64,000 bases of DNA from Mimachlamys varia (taxonomy: Eukaryota > Mollusca > Bivalvia > Pectinida > Pectinidae). The stretch covers positions 29,258,410 to 29,322,409 of the forward strand of contig OX392540.1 of the NCBI GenBank assembly GCA_947623455.1. Direction: 5' to 3'. A model generated the notes under the pieces. It had not been told where the DNA came from. It worked only from the letters and a program-made list of their open reading frames with translations, and did not search any database. A program made the translations under genes and the position numbers. Below are positions 14,901 to 26,900 of the stretch, piece by piece (the first letter of the stretch is position 1; every line of letters begins with the position of its first letter).

Positions 14901-17900
14901 AACATCACTACCTAAAGTATGAACATCACTACCTACAGTGTAAACATCACTGCCTAAAGTGTAAACATCACTACCTAAAGTGTAAACATCACTACCTAAA
15001 GTATGAACATCACTACCTACAGTGTAAACATCACTACCTAAAGTGTAAACATCACTACCTAAAGTGTAAACATCACTACCTAAAGTGTAAACATCACTAC
15101 CTAAAGTATGAACATCACTACCTAAAGTATAAACATCACTACCTAAAGTGTAAACATCACTACCTAAAGTGTAAACATCACTACCTACAGTGTAAACATC
15201 ACTACCTAAAGTGTTAACATCACTACCTAAAGTGTAAACATCACTACCTAAAGTGTAAACATCACTACCTAAAGTGTAAACATCACTACCTAAAGTATGA
15301 ACATCACTACCTAAAGTATAAACATCATTACCTAAAGTGTAAACATCACTACCTAAAGTGTAAACATCACTACCTAAAGTGTTAACATCACTACCTAAAG
15401 TGTAAACATCACTACCTACAGTGTAAACATCACTACCTAAAGTATGAACATCACTACCTAAAGTGTAAACATCACTACCTAAAGTATGAACATCACTACC
15501 TAAAGTGTAAACATCACTACCTAAAGTGTAAACATCACTACCTAAAGTGTTAACATCACTACCTAAAGTGTAAACATCACTACCTACAGTGTAAACATCA
15601 CTACCTAAAGTGTAAACATCACTACCTAAAGTATGAACATCACTACCTAAAGTGTAAACATCACTACCTAAAGTGTAAACATCACTACCTAAAGTATGAA
15701 CATCACTACCTAAAGTATAAACATCACTACCTAAAGTGTAAACATCACTACCTAAAGTGTAAACATCACTACCTACAGTGTAAACATCACTACCTAAAGT
15801 GTTAACATCACTTCCTAAAGTGTAAACATCACTACCTACAGTGTAAACATCACTACCTAAAGTATGAACATCACTACCTAAAGTGTAAACATCACTACCT
15901 AAATTGTAAACATCATAACCTAAAGTGTAAACATCACTACTTAAAGTATAAACATCACTACCTAAAGTGTAAACATCACTACCTAAAGTGTAAACATCAC
16001 TACCTAAAGTGTAAACATCACTACCTAAAGTGTAAACATCACTACCTAAAGTATAAACATCACTACCTAAAGTGTAAACATCACTACCTAAAGTGTAAAC
16101 ATCACTACCTAAAGTGTAAACATCATTACCTAAAGTGTAAACATCATAACCTAAAGTATGAACATCATTACCTAAAGTATGGACATCATTACTTAAAAGT
16201 ATGAAAATCATTATCTAAAGTGTAAACATCATAACCTTAAGTGAAATTGTAAGTACCTAAAGTGTAAACATCATTAACTAATTGTAAACGACATAACTCC
16301 AAGTATAAATCCATTAGCTTGGGTGTAAATGCCATTATCTTAAGCATAAAAACCACTACACTAATTGTAATCAGTGTAGCCTTTAGTATAAAAATAATTA
16401 ACTAAAGTGTAAAACAACTAGTTCAAGCATAAACACCGCTTCCCAAAGTTTAACATCATTATCTTAAGCATAAACAGCGTCATCCTATTTGGACAATACT
16501 TTAGTTTTCATTATTAAAAGCTATTTAATCGTTAGTAGGGGGAGTATCAGGGATAATTCTGGCTCTTAAAGCCTGTGGGAGAATTTGAGGGATTTTATGA
16601 GATTTTCAAAATTTCTATGAGATTTTTCTATATAAAGTAATACAATTTTGAAGTTTTAATGACATGTTTAGGAAATGTAAGGTTAAAAATCCCTGAATCT
16701 CGCCCCAAATTGATCCCTGAAGTATACTATAAGACAAGGAGGTAATGACTCTGGCATAGCTTACCGTAAATTCCAAGATCGCCATCCGTGGCTGTCAGGC
16801 TCCCTAGCACGTCCCCGACAGAGGCGAAACTTGTCGTATAGAACGTGTAGTAGTCTGATCCAAATGTGGGTGCATTATCGTTGACATCATTCACTGTTAT
16901 AAACAAGCTGGCGTAGACCTCAAGGTCACCATCAGAAGCAGTTACGATGCACGACACTGATGACGCTGTGTTTACAACATCAAGGTCATAGTCTATCGCA
17001 AAGGAAATGACCCCGCTGGTTGGATCAATGGTAAAGTCGGGACAGTTAATACTGTATGTGATGACGTCAGCAGGATCGGGGTCTGACGTCGACAGAAGCG
17101 GGTCGCCAACCACAGTTCCGGACTAGCAAGGATTGAAATCATAGACGAGTTACAAACAGCAAGATCAGGGTCCGTATTCATGCTCAAACAAGGTTTTGTG
17201 CTCATGCCTAATTTTTGTTACGGTTAAATCGAAATAGTAAATGTTTATGTCAATGATTTGAAGCTAAACTAAAGAGACTAAGGAGGAATACTGTTTCCAG
17301 TGATGTCGTTTGACATGGATCAAGTGCGAAAGTTGCACTGAGCACAAAATCCATTCTTGAGCATGAGGACGGTTTTGTGAATACAAGCCATGGTATCATC
17401 GAGAAATCAATGACCATCTAATCTCTATGTGAACGTTCAGGAAACATTTTTTTCGGATATATGACTTTGGAGTCTCTTCCGAAACCAAATAACTTCAGGG
17501 GTTGGTTAAATGTTGACACATTCTTAACAAATTTTCCATCCCACGAAAAAAATATCATAAATATCGTTGAATCATATTTAGGGGAGTCTAAATCACGAGG
17601 TTCTTGTGAAATGTCTGAGAAATGCATTGATATGCGCCATTATTCCACTATGAAATTACATCTATGTGAATGATTTGTACAGTCTGGATGGAAATTGTAC
17701 CCTTAATTAATAAAGTTAATCGATTTTTGACGCCATTTTTTAAATCTTATAAAAAGGAATGAAACCTGTAGCACAGATCAATAAATACTGAATAGTCCAT
17801 CAACGAGCATTCGACTGTGTCCCGGTATCTAATATTGACAATTATTGATGACGTAACACACATATGCTGCACTTTTATAATTTAGTTCTAGATTCAGTAG

Positions 17901-20900
17901 ACCGTGTATTGGGTATACTCAATCGGAAACCGTCGGCACTTTCCGTATATTTAGTGTACGGCCGTCTAAACACTTACCCCAGCCTCGTTTCCAGTTACGT
18001 AATAGGCTGTAAGCGAGAACGCCGGAGATTCGTTGATATCTACTACAGCCAGAGAGACAGATTGTGTGTCCGTCGTCTGACCGTCCGTCACGCTGATTGA
18101 CACCGTGAATGACTTTGCAGTAAGAGCCTCATAATCAATCTGGGTTGCTGATGACGTCCGTAGGAGACCGGCTGGAATGGAGATCAGCATGAAAGGGAAT
18201 AATGAATGCAATGCATTAATGTCTGCATTTCCCGTTATTGCCGATGTTTATGACATGTTAATTGACTGTCAGTTTCTGTACGCCGTAGGCACTTTTGGAT
18301 TTTCAACATGCACAAAAATGCTCAAAAAATATTTTTAACATTGATATAGAAAAGGTGGAAACCTCTAACAAAGTATTCCCTTTGAACAAATCAACACAGA
18401 TTTAAGGAGAGGGCTAATATAGGCTGTGTATGTTGCCCTATTCCGATTGTACATAAGGTCAGTACATTTATAATACAATATTCTGAAATGAATTAATGAC
18501 TCAGAATTTGTTGGAAGAGTTGCTTAAAATATAGACGTATTTGCATTATGATCCCTGTTAAATGAATACAAACTAGCCAGGTAATAAAATGTTTATACCC
18601 GTGTCTTTAATATATCTTTTCACATTTTTGACTGGATTATACGTCAGAAACCTACTGGCGGTATCGACAGTGAATACCGTGGCTCCTTCCACCGGGCTGA
18701 ACACAGCACTGAATGTGAGGGTTTGTGTGGCGGTGTCTGGGTCAGCTGCCGACACCTTATATATAGACGTACTGAGACCGACTGTTTCCGGTACAGACAG
18801 TGAGAACGTCAGAGGCAGGTTCTGTATCACTGGCGCTGTGTTGATACCTGTGGGTAAATTGGACTTTTAAACTGAAAGATGTAACCATTTTGAACAACCT
18901 ACATAGTCGGTCTTGTCAGCCTAAATGTATGCATGCATGGGGTTTAACTACAATGAAACCGGGTTCCAAAACATATCTGGGAAATAGATATCTTGTGTTA
19001 AATCGGGGAATCGTACAAAACTGTATATATGAAATGTTAGTGTGCTTCCCAATTCACCATCATATTAACAATCTTCATAACCATGAATTCGTATCTAATA
19101 ATAATAAATAGAGGTTACTCAACGAGTAGTTGTTGGATTATATTATGATATTCATTTCACTCGATATTGTTTTCAAAAGTTACAAAAGACATCAGCTTTA
19201 GCCGAATCCAACAACCACAAGTCGCGTGAACTGTTTCTACCAAAATCCCAGTCAAAGACAGCTAAAATGTAACCGGATTTGAATGCATATACACATGCTT
19301 TGAGGACAAGACTGGCGTAGTGACATGACCCATAGAAAATAAGTCGCCCATTGATAACCAAGATTAACTTCGTTTTACAAATCTCGAGAGTTCAAGTTCA
19401 TGGCAAAGATAAAGAGAAAATGATACCGAAACTATGCAGTTTTTCATTAAACTAAATATAAACAAGATCCTGGACTGTATGCGCATCAACATATCCTATC
19501 TTCCCGCTAAAATATGACAACGTAAACAATCAGCACGTAGTATTCAAAAAAGTTCCGGTCAAAGTCCACCGAGCCAACCAATCGGAACGCTTCAAGTGTT
19601 TTAATCCACGTGTGGTGTATCACTTGTTTATACAACAGTTACTGTCATGACTTATTGTTGCCTTGGGAGTTAAATAACACCCTACAAAATCTGGTAAAAC
19701 CATTGTTTACAATTGTTAATAAGTAATATTTACCATAGAATGGCATTGCCACTATATATCCCTACCACATTCAGTTGGCATTCATCAGGCCATGAATGCC
19801 AATGACCGATTGTTGACGTCATCATTATTATGACGTCATAATTGTTACGTTGGATACCATTGACCGTCCCCGGGTGATGGCTGTTCTTTTCATTGAACAA
19901 GCATGTGCGACAAATACATTTATTGAGCTAAATGCTGAGAAATAAAATGTGTTATTGATTGTTTTATGACATGAGCAGATTCTAAAAATGGTTAATATAA
20001 GTATTGAACTGCTTTCAGTTGGCATTCATTGGCTATGAATGCCAACTGAAAGCAGTTCAATGCTTAATCATAACGTTGGAAATAGCTGGCCGATACTGGC
20101 TAATGGCTGGTACATTTATTAGAAATTTACCTTAAATTTTCAGAACAGATGTAGATTATTAATAGAAATTAAATAAAAATATAACACGGAACAGAATGAT
20201 GTTTAATGCTTAAATATACACTCTGTATCACTACGCTGCTAAATGAACAAATGATATTGTTTTATTTCTGGTGGAGGAAATCCTTCGAAGGAATACCAAT
20301 TAACCGTATCAGACATCAGTCTCTTATTTTCATCCACCGCTTGGAGTCGAGACCTGAGGTCACGCTTGATTGCACACAGTTTAGTACAATTACTGCGCGT
20401 ATTCGCGATCACGATTCCAGAATCGTCCATAAACTTAATTATAAATTATTTGTAAATAAAAACTAGATTAGCGAGATCGATAATCTTTGACTGCCATAAT
20501 TTACTAGTAGTTTTAACTTGCAAAACAACCTTTGAGTCAAGCACTGGGGGGATCCTTGTCAAGGGAATACCCAAACCGGAGGTGGCAAACACTTTTGAAA
20601 ATGTCTGTGATGCCTCCGCCGCCATGTAAAGTTTAGGTAATTGCTTTACCTGTTATCAGGATGGTCAACGTGCGGGGTCCGACTGTGGTCTTGCCGTCGT
20701 TGATACTGATATATAGGTCATAACCGACAGTTGTCAAAGGATTAAGATTGGTATTCGTTTGGACCTCTCCAGCTATAACAGAAAAGACAGCCGTTACAAT
20801 AGTAATCTCACGCCCGATACCAAGTTTGAATCGGGAAAATCCTGCTGGTAGATAACACTAGTCTACGTACTGGTAAATAACCCTGGTTTTCGTGCTTGTA

Positions 20901-23900
20901 CAAATGTACATGTAGATAACCATTTTCTCGTGCTAGTAGGTAACCCTACTTCTGTATTGGTAGATACATTGTAACCTCTGTTTTTAACTGATAGGTAACC
21001 CCTAGTATACATAGTGGTATATAACCTTCTTATACATACAATAAGGTAACCTTTGTTTATTTAATGGAAGGTACCCCTAGTATACATAGTTGTATATAAC
21101 CATTTTATACATACAATTAGGTAACCTTTGTTTATTTACTGGTAGGTACCCCTAGTATACATAGTGGTATATAACCTTCTTATACATATCATTAGGTAAC
21201 CTTTGTTTATTTACTGGTAGGTACCCCTAATATACATAGTGGTATATAACCTTTTTATACATACAATTAGGTAACCTTTGTTTATTTACTGGTAGGTACC
21301 CCTAGTATACATAGTGGTATATAACCTTTTTATACATACAATTAGGTAACCTTTGTTTATATACTGGTAGGTACCCCTAGTATACATAGAGGTATATAAC
21401 CATTTTATACATACAATTAAGTAACACATGTTTATTTACTGGTAGGTACCCCTAGTATACATAGTGGTATATAACCTTTTTATACATATCATTAGGTAAC
21501 CTTTGTTTATTTACTGGTAGGTACCCCTAGTATACATAGAGGTTTATAACCTTTTTATACATATCATTAGGTAACCTTTGTTTATTTACAGGTAGGTACC
21601 CCTAGTATACATAGTGGTATATAACCTTTTTATACATACAATTAGGTAACCTTTGTTTATATAATGGTAGGTACCCCTAGTATACATAGTGGTATATAAC
21701 CTTTTTATACATACAGTTAGGTAACCTTTGTTTATATAATGGTAGGTACCCCTAGTATACATAGTGGTATATAACCTTCTTATACATACAATTAGGTAAC
21801 CTTTGTTTATTTACTGGTAGGTACCCCTAGTATACATAGAGGTTTATAACCTTTTTATACATATCATTAGGTAACCTTTGTTTATTTACTGGTAGGTACC
21901 CCTAGTATACATAGTGGAATATACATGTAACCATTTTATACATACCATTAGGTAACCTTTGTTTATTTACTGGTAGGTATCCCTAGTATCCATAGTGGTA
22001 TGTAACCTTTTGATACGTTCAATTAAGTAACACATGTTTATTTACTGGTAGGTACCCCTAATATACATAGTGGTATGTAACCTTCTGTACAATTAGGTAG
22101 TAAATAAAAATCAGAGAATACCAAAACGTCAACAAAACCATAATCCAAACTCAAAATCGATTAAACTAGCGGCTTAATAGGAACAAAGGAAATATTTACA
22201 TGGAGACTCTCGTAAAAGCACAAGAGAATAAGACCAGGACCCGTATTCACGAAACCGTTCTCGTGCTCAAGCCTTATTTTTGGTCTGGCTATAAATTATT
22301 TAATAACTCTTACATTGTCAAAGTTTCGGAAAAAAGTTGAAGAGACATGAAGCCAAAAACTGTTTTCATTATTTACATTGACTTTTTGACTCTTCGACAT
22401 GAATCAGGAAAGTTTCAAGAAAGCTGGCTTGAGCACATAATCAATGATTGAGCATGAGAACGGTTTCATGAATAAGGGTCCTGGTGTTCCGGAAGAGAAC
22501 TGGTCTAATACTGGTTTACGTACTGGTTGTGTCCACTGTGAAGGGACAGCTGCCTACTGAGCAAGTGGACGAGAAGGTCACCGTATCTACCTCAGAGTCC
22601 GAGCTGGACACATGGAACACACTGGTAGCGCTACCCGTTGTCGTGGAAACCGACACGGAGTCTACAAAAATAAGTCAGAAAAATAAATCAAGGAGACAAT
22701 ATCATATATAATCGAAATTTACTTACCCAGCACAACAAATCTTATAAACTTTGGTTTATTTTGTTTTACGTCCTATTAACAGCCAGTGGCATTTAAGGAC
22801 GTGTCAGGTTTTATTGGAGGTGGAGGAAAGCCGAAGTACCCGGAGAAAAACAATCGACCTACGGTCAGCACCTGATTACAGTACTGCCCTTCATGGTTCA
22901 TGTTTCAAACTCGAAACCCAGAGGTGGAGGACGGGTTGTACTATGTCGGGACACCTTTACAAATTGGCCACCGCAGTCCCAAATTTTACATACAAACAAA
23001 AAGTAAAACAACATTTCATCTTTCTTCAAGTGCAATGTTGAATGTTAAGGATGTGCTCGTCATAAAAGGACAAGGTAACAGAACCTGATTTTACAGAATG
23101 ACATTGTAGTTTTAAACAGTAGGATAACGGCTGTATGTGTTCTAAGATTTGGGAGAAACTTTTGAAATATTGACTTATTTAAAAGCAAATATTACCAACC
23201 GTTTGTTTTCAAAATAAAATATCATCGTACCTTAAATTTGACATACTGTTAATCGGTCGACTTACATGAGATTAATTGAAACAATTATTTTATCATAATA
23301 AGTACTGCATCATTTCAATATGTAATTTCTATATTCATTTAAAATACACGTATCGAAAAGGGCCATTCCCTTATGCACACCAGAAATATTCACTGTCAGT
23401 ATTTGCAAAGTACTTACCCGTTAAATTGGCAAAGGATATACAATGTACATACATTTGAACAATTTTCGGGTTGATCTTATAAGATACAGCATCATTTCAA
23501 TATAAATCTTCAAAATTCATTTAAAATACATGTATCCACAAGGACAATTCCCAAAATACAAAATGTACACACCAGAAATAATCAATATCAATATCTAAAC
23601 ACTGGCCAAATCCCCTATTTAGGAGGGAGACTCCCGAATTGTGACTCTACAATTTTGTATTTTCAACCAGTGATCTTCCTTAACTATTATTCTTTAAAAT
23701 CTCATGGTTTCGCCTGAAATAACAACTCAAAAACAACTTCTCAATAGTGATACTTTTCCTTTGGATGTACATCCATATATGTTATTTCTGCTTTCGAATC
23801 TGACCATGTGTCATCTCCCCCATGGAAAGTTCGAGGAGTTGGCAAATAATTTGCTAAGTACTTACTCGGCAGATTGGTAAAGGCGGGTGGAGTGTTTGGG

Positions 23901-26900
23901 AGAATGTAGGCGACCAGGAAGCTAGTGTCGGAGGCCGAGTACGAGTCTGTACACGTGACGTCTACGGTGAACTTCTTCTGTGTGGCGTAGCTAAACGTAG
24001 GATTCGTTTTGGAGTATATACCATATACTACAATGGAAGCAGTCACTCATTCAGTGAACATTTTGGTGTATGTCAACTTTAATTAGTATTTAGCCGACGC
24101 AGCCGATGGCAAATGATCATAAAATCACTTATCAATGATAAAATAACAACTTCTCATTTTATGAAGTGTAAATGCTGTAACTAGTCTATTTCTACAATGG
24201 AATTACCTAGTCAATTTCAATAATGGAATCTCATACTCAATAATAGACATTAATAAAAATGTTCTGCAATTTTCCATTGACACAATGCTAAGCGATACAG
24301 TTGCTGCCATACGCCTATAACAACCAGTGCCTCAGACTATAACAGCAGTTGCTATTGTGACGTCATTAATTTCATTGTTGTCAACACTTGATTTGCTGTT
24401 CAAATCGGTTCGAAGAAACCAATAAGCAAAATAAACCTATCAAAATGTAAAGATAAGTAATGAACATTTTAACAAATATTTTTACAGTCCCATAACACAC
24501 ATTATTATTGCTGACAAACTTACATAAAGCCCTATCAGGTTTTATTTAGTTTGTCAGCAATAGCAATGTGTGTTATAGGAATATAACAACATTTGCTAAA
24601 ACATTCATTGCTTAAATAAAAGCAAAGGTTCTCTAGACGTAACACGTGGTCTACTTATGACGTCATAGACCTTCTTGTTCAATGAGAGTCTTTTCGCTTT
24701 GCTTCGGATAACATAGAGACGACACTGCGTCAAACACCCAAACGACTAATGCTAATAATTGGCACAAATAGCATTAAAGGAGAATATAAAATAAATAAAG
24801 AAAAAGTGTATCCCCGACTACTGTCCACACGTATGTTACATAGAGGTTACACAATGTGTGGTTGTTGGGTATGGAATATACACTGTATTTCACTCGAGTG
24901 AATTAATTTTTTAGATGTTAATAAAAGACACGAGTGTCTTTTGTAACTTTAAAAAAATAATCAACGAGAGTGAAATGAATTCCATATCCAATAGGCACAA
25001 GTCGTGTGACCTGTTTCTGCCAAAATCTCATGCAGTCGGTAACAGCTAGATTGAACCGTAGGCTATGACATGTTCCCGCCAAGTGGCGACGACGTCAACA
25101 AACGATGACGTCGTAAGCAATCAGCAAGTGACGTTGTTCTGGTCAGAGTTCATCATGTCAGCCAATCAAACTGCGTTTAGAGTTTATCCCACGTATGGTA
25201 TAAACAAAATGTTATATAACAGTTGTATTGATTAATTGATATCCTGAGAATTGAATAACAGCCACCTATTGTAAGATTACCAGCAAAAATGCCTTTCATA
25301 AAAGTATGAAAGCAATGGTTCTCGAGACGTAGCACGTGGTTTAATTATGACGTCATAGACTAAGCTTGTTCAATGAGAGTCTTGTCACGCCGCTTCAAAT
25401 AACATGGAGAATGGCCTTGCGTCAAACGCTCAAATGACTAATTAGTATCGTTGGCGCCAATTTTATTCAAGCTGGACTGTTCCGCCAATGTCGTTAAAAT
25501 GACGACACATGTACAAACGCAGGTAATAAACTATTAATTGGAAAAAATATAAATGAAGTTAAGCAATTGCTCTATAGTAAAAATGTAAATATATGGATTG
25601 AAAGTCATTTTTTTAACTTTCATAGTGCTATGAAAGTTAAAAAAATGACCTTCAATCCCTATATAAATACACATCTCGTCATCGTTTATCTGAATATAAA
25701 TACACACCTCGTCATCGTTTATCGGATGATAACAGATTTACTCTCACCTGAAGCTGATGTCAATTTGGACAGAAACTTTGACTCTGTCTCGGTACACGTG
25801 ACGGTATCGGAGGGCGAGGCGTCAGTGGTTGTGATGCTACGCAGAAGTGTTTCCGCCGTGGTGTCCTCGTGTATATAGGTGTAGTGAGGGAGGCTGGACA
25901 TGGAGATCTCAGGGACCTGTATACGTATACACAATATTTAGTTCACAAACAAGAGCAATTATAAAACGGACATACATCAAGTGTAAATGAATATAATGTA
26001 TGGAACACAAAATTAACATATAATCAATTAATTGCACCTATCTTCAAATAATTGAAGTGTGTGCACTTTCGCTGTTTCTGCGAAAATCCCCGAAAAGTGC
26101 ACACATTTTTTCGGTATATTCCGTATAGCCCTTACAAATTGTTGAAATTCCTTATAATTCCAGATCTAAAGATACATATACAAAACATAGGTCTTATACA
26201 ATGATTTAGTATTAGTTGTGACAAAAATATAATGGTTTTGCAAAAAACACAACCGTTTGCATAAAGTTCACCTCTAAACAACTTCAACCAATCAGAAGTT
26301 GGATTACAAAATACCGCGCAAAACATGGCGTATATGACGTCATCACTTTTTGCGTTGCCTGGGTTTTGAGATTATCCGATATAACCTTAAGAGGTTTAAC
26401 ATTTGGGGAAAAGACAAAATTATAAAGTCACTTACTCAACCTCTACGGCTCTATAGAGGGTCAGAAAGTGACTATATAACGTATAGAACGGATTTAAGGC
26501 ATCGAGGACGCCTTTCTATGCACACCCAATAGAAACAGCACTAGCATCATCAGTAATCTAATTTATTGTATATGACAAAACACATGAAACTTAACAAAAA
26601 ACAATTCCAATATTTAACATGGACTCTAAACTCGCTTTTTGTTCGTTTATTAGTTCATTTCTCAATTGTAATGGTTACAATAAAGACAAAACAGGTGAAC
26701 CTAAATGAACTTCACGATATCAGAAACTATTTTTCAAAGATACAAGCTATTTGGTTTCCGAAGAGGTGGAAATTGTCGTCGCCATTAAATCAAACTTACC
26801 CTCTTTAAAACCTGTAGCGCCCTCTAACTTAACAAAATAGAGGGTCACCACGTGACGTCTCTCAACCAATGATTTCTGGACAGGTGCGAAACATGGTTTA

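Larger units (their letters stand above)
18848..20649. other. intron 10 of gene 1, with MITE-like repeats
   Basis: 1802 bp between exons 11 and 10. Holds a dispersed repeat (19100-19690), a small palindrome related to the 20003 hairpin at about 19771-19798 (ttggcattcat ... atgaatgccaa), and the 59-bp hairpin at 20003-20061. No exon-like sequence was found in it. Confidence 0.7.

Noticed and set aside
13191..16211. 1006-codon open frame as a real protein (silk-like or antifreeze-like repeat protein)
   Set aside because: It is part of an intronic minisatellite; the frame is broken elsewhere in the same array and there is no unique N- or C-terminus.
3848..16480. CRISPR array or centromeric satellite
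   Set aside because: Units are contiguous with no spacers, so not CRISPR; the array lies inside a gene intron and is only 12.6 kb, so a centromere is not indicated.
17864..18870. Plus-strand frames at 17864-18100 and 18589-18870
   Set aside because: Antisense of cadherin exons 12 and 11.
22484..22711. Plus-strand frame with a signal-peptide-like start
   Set aside because: It is antisense to cadherin exon 9, whose splice phases match its neighbours, and it begins in transposon sequence.
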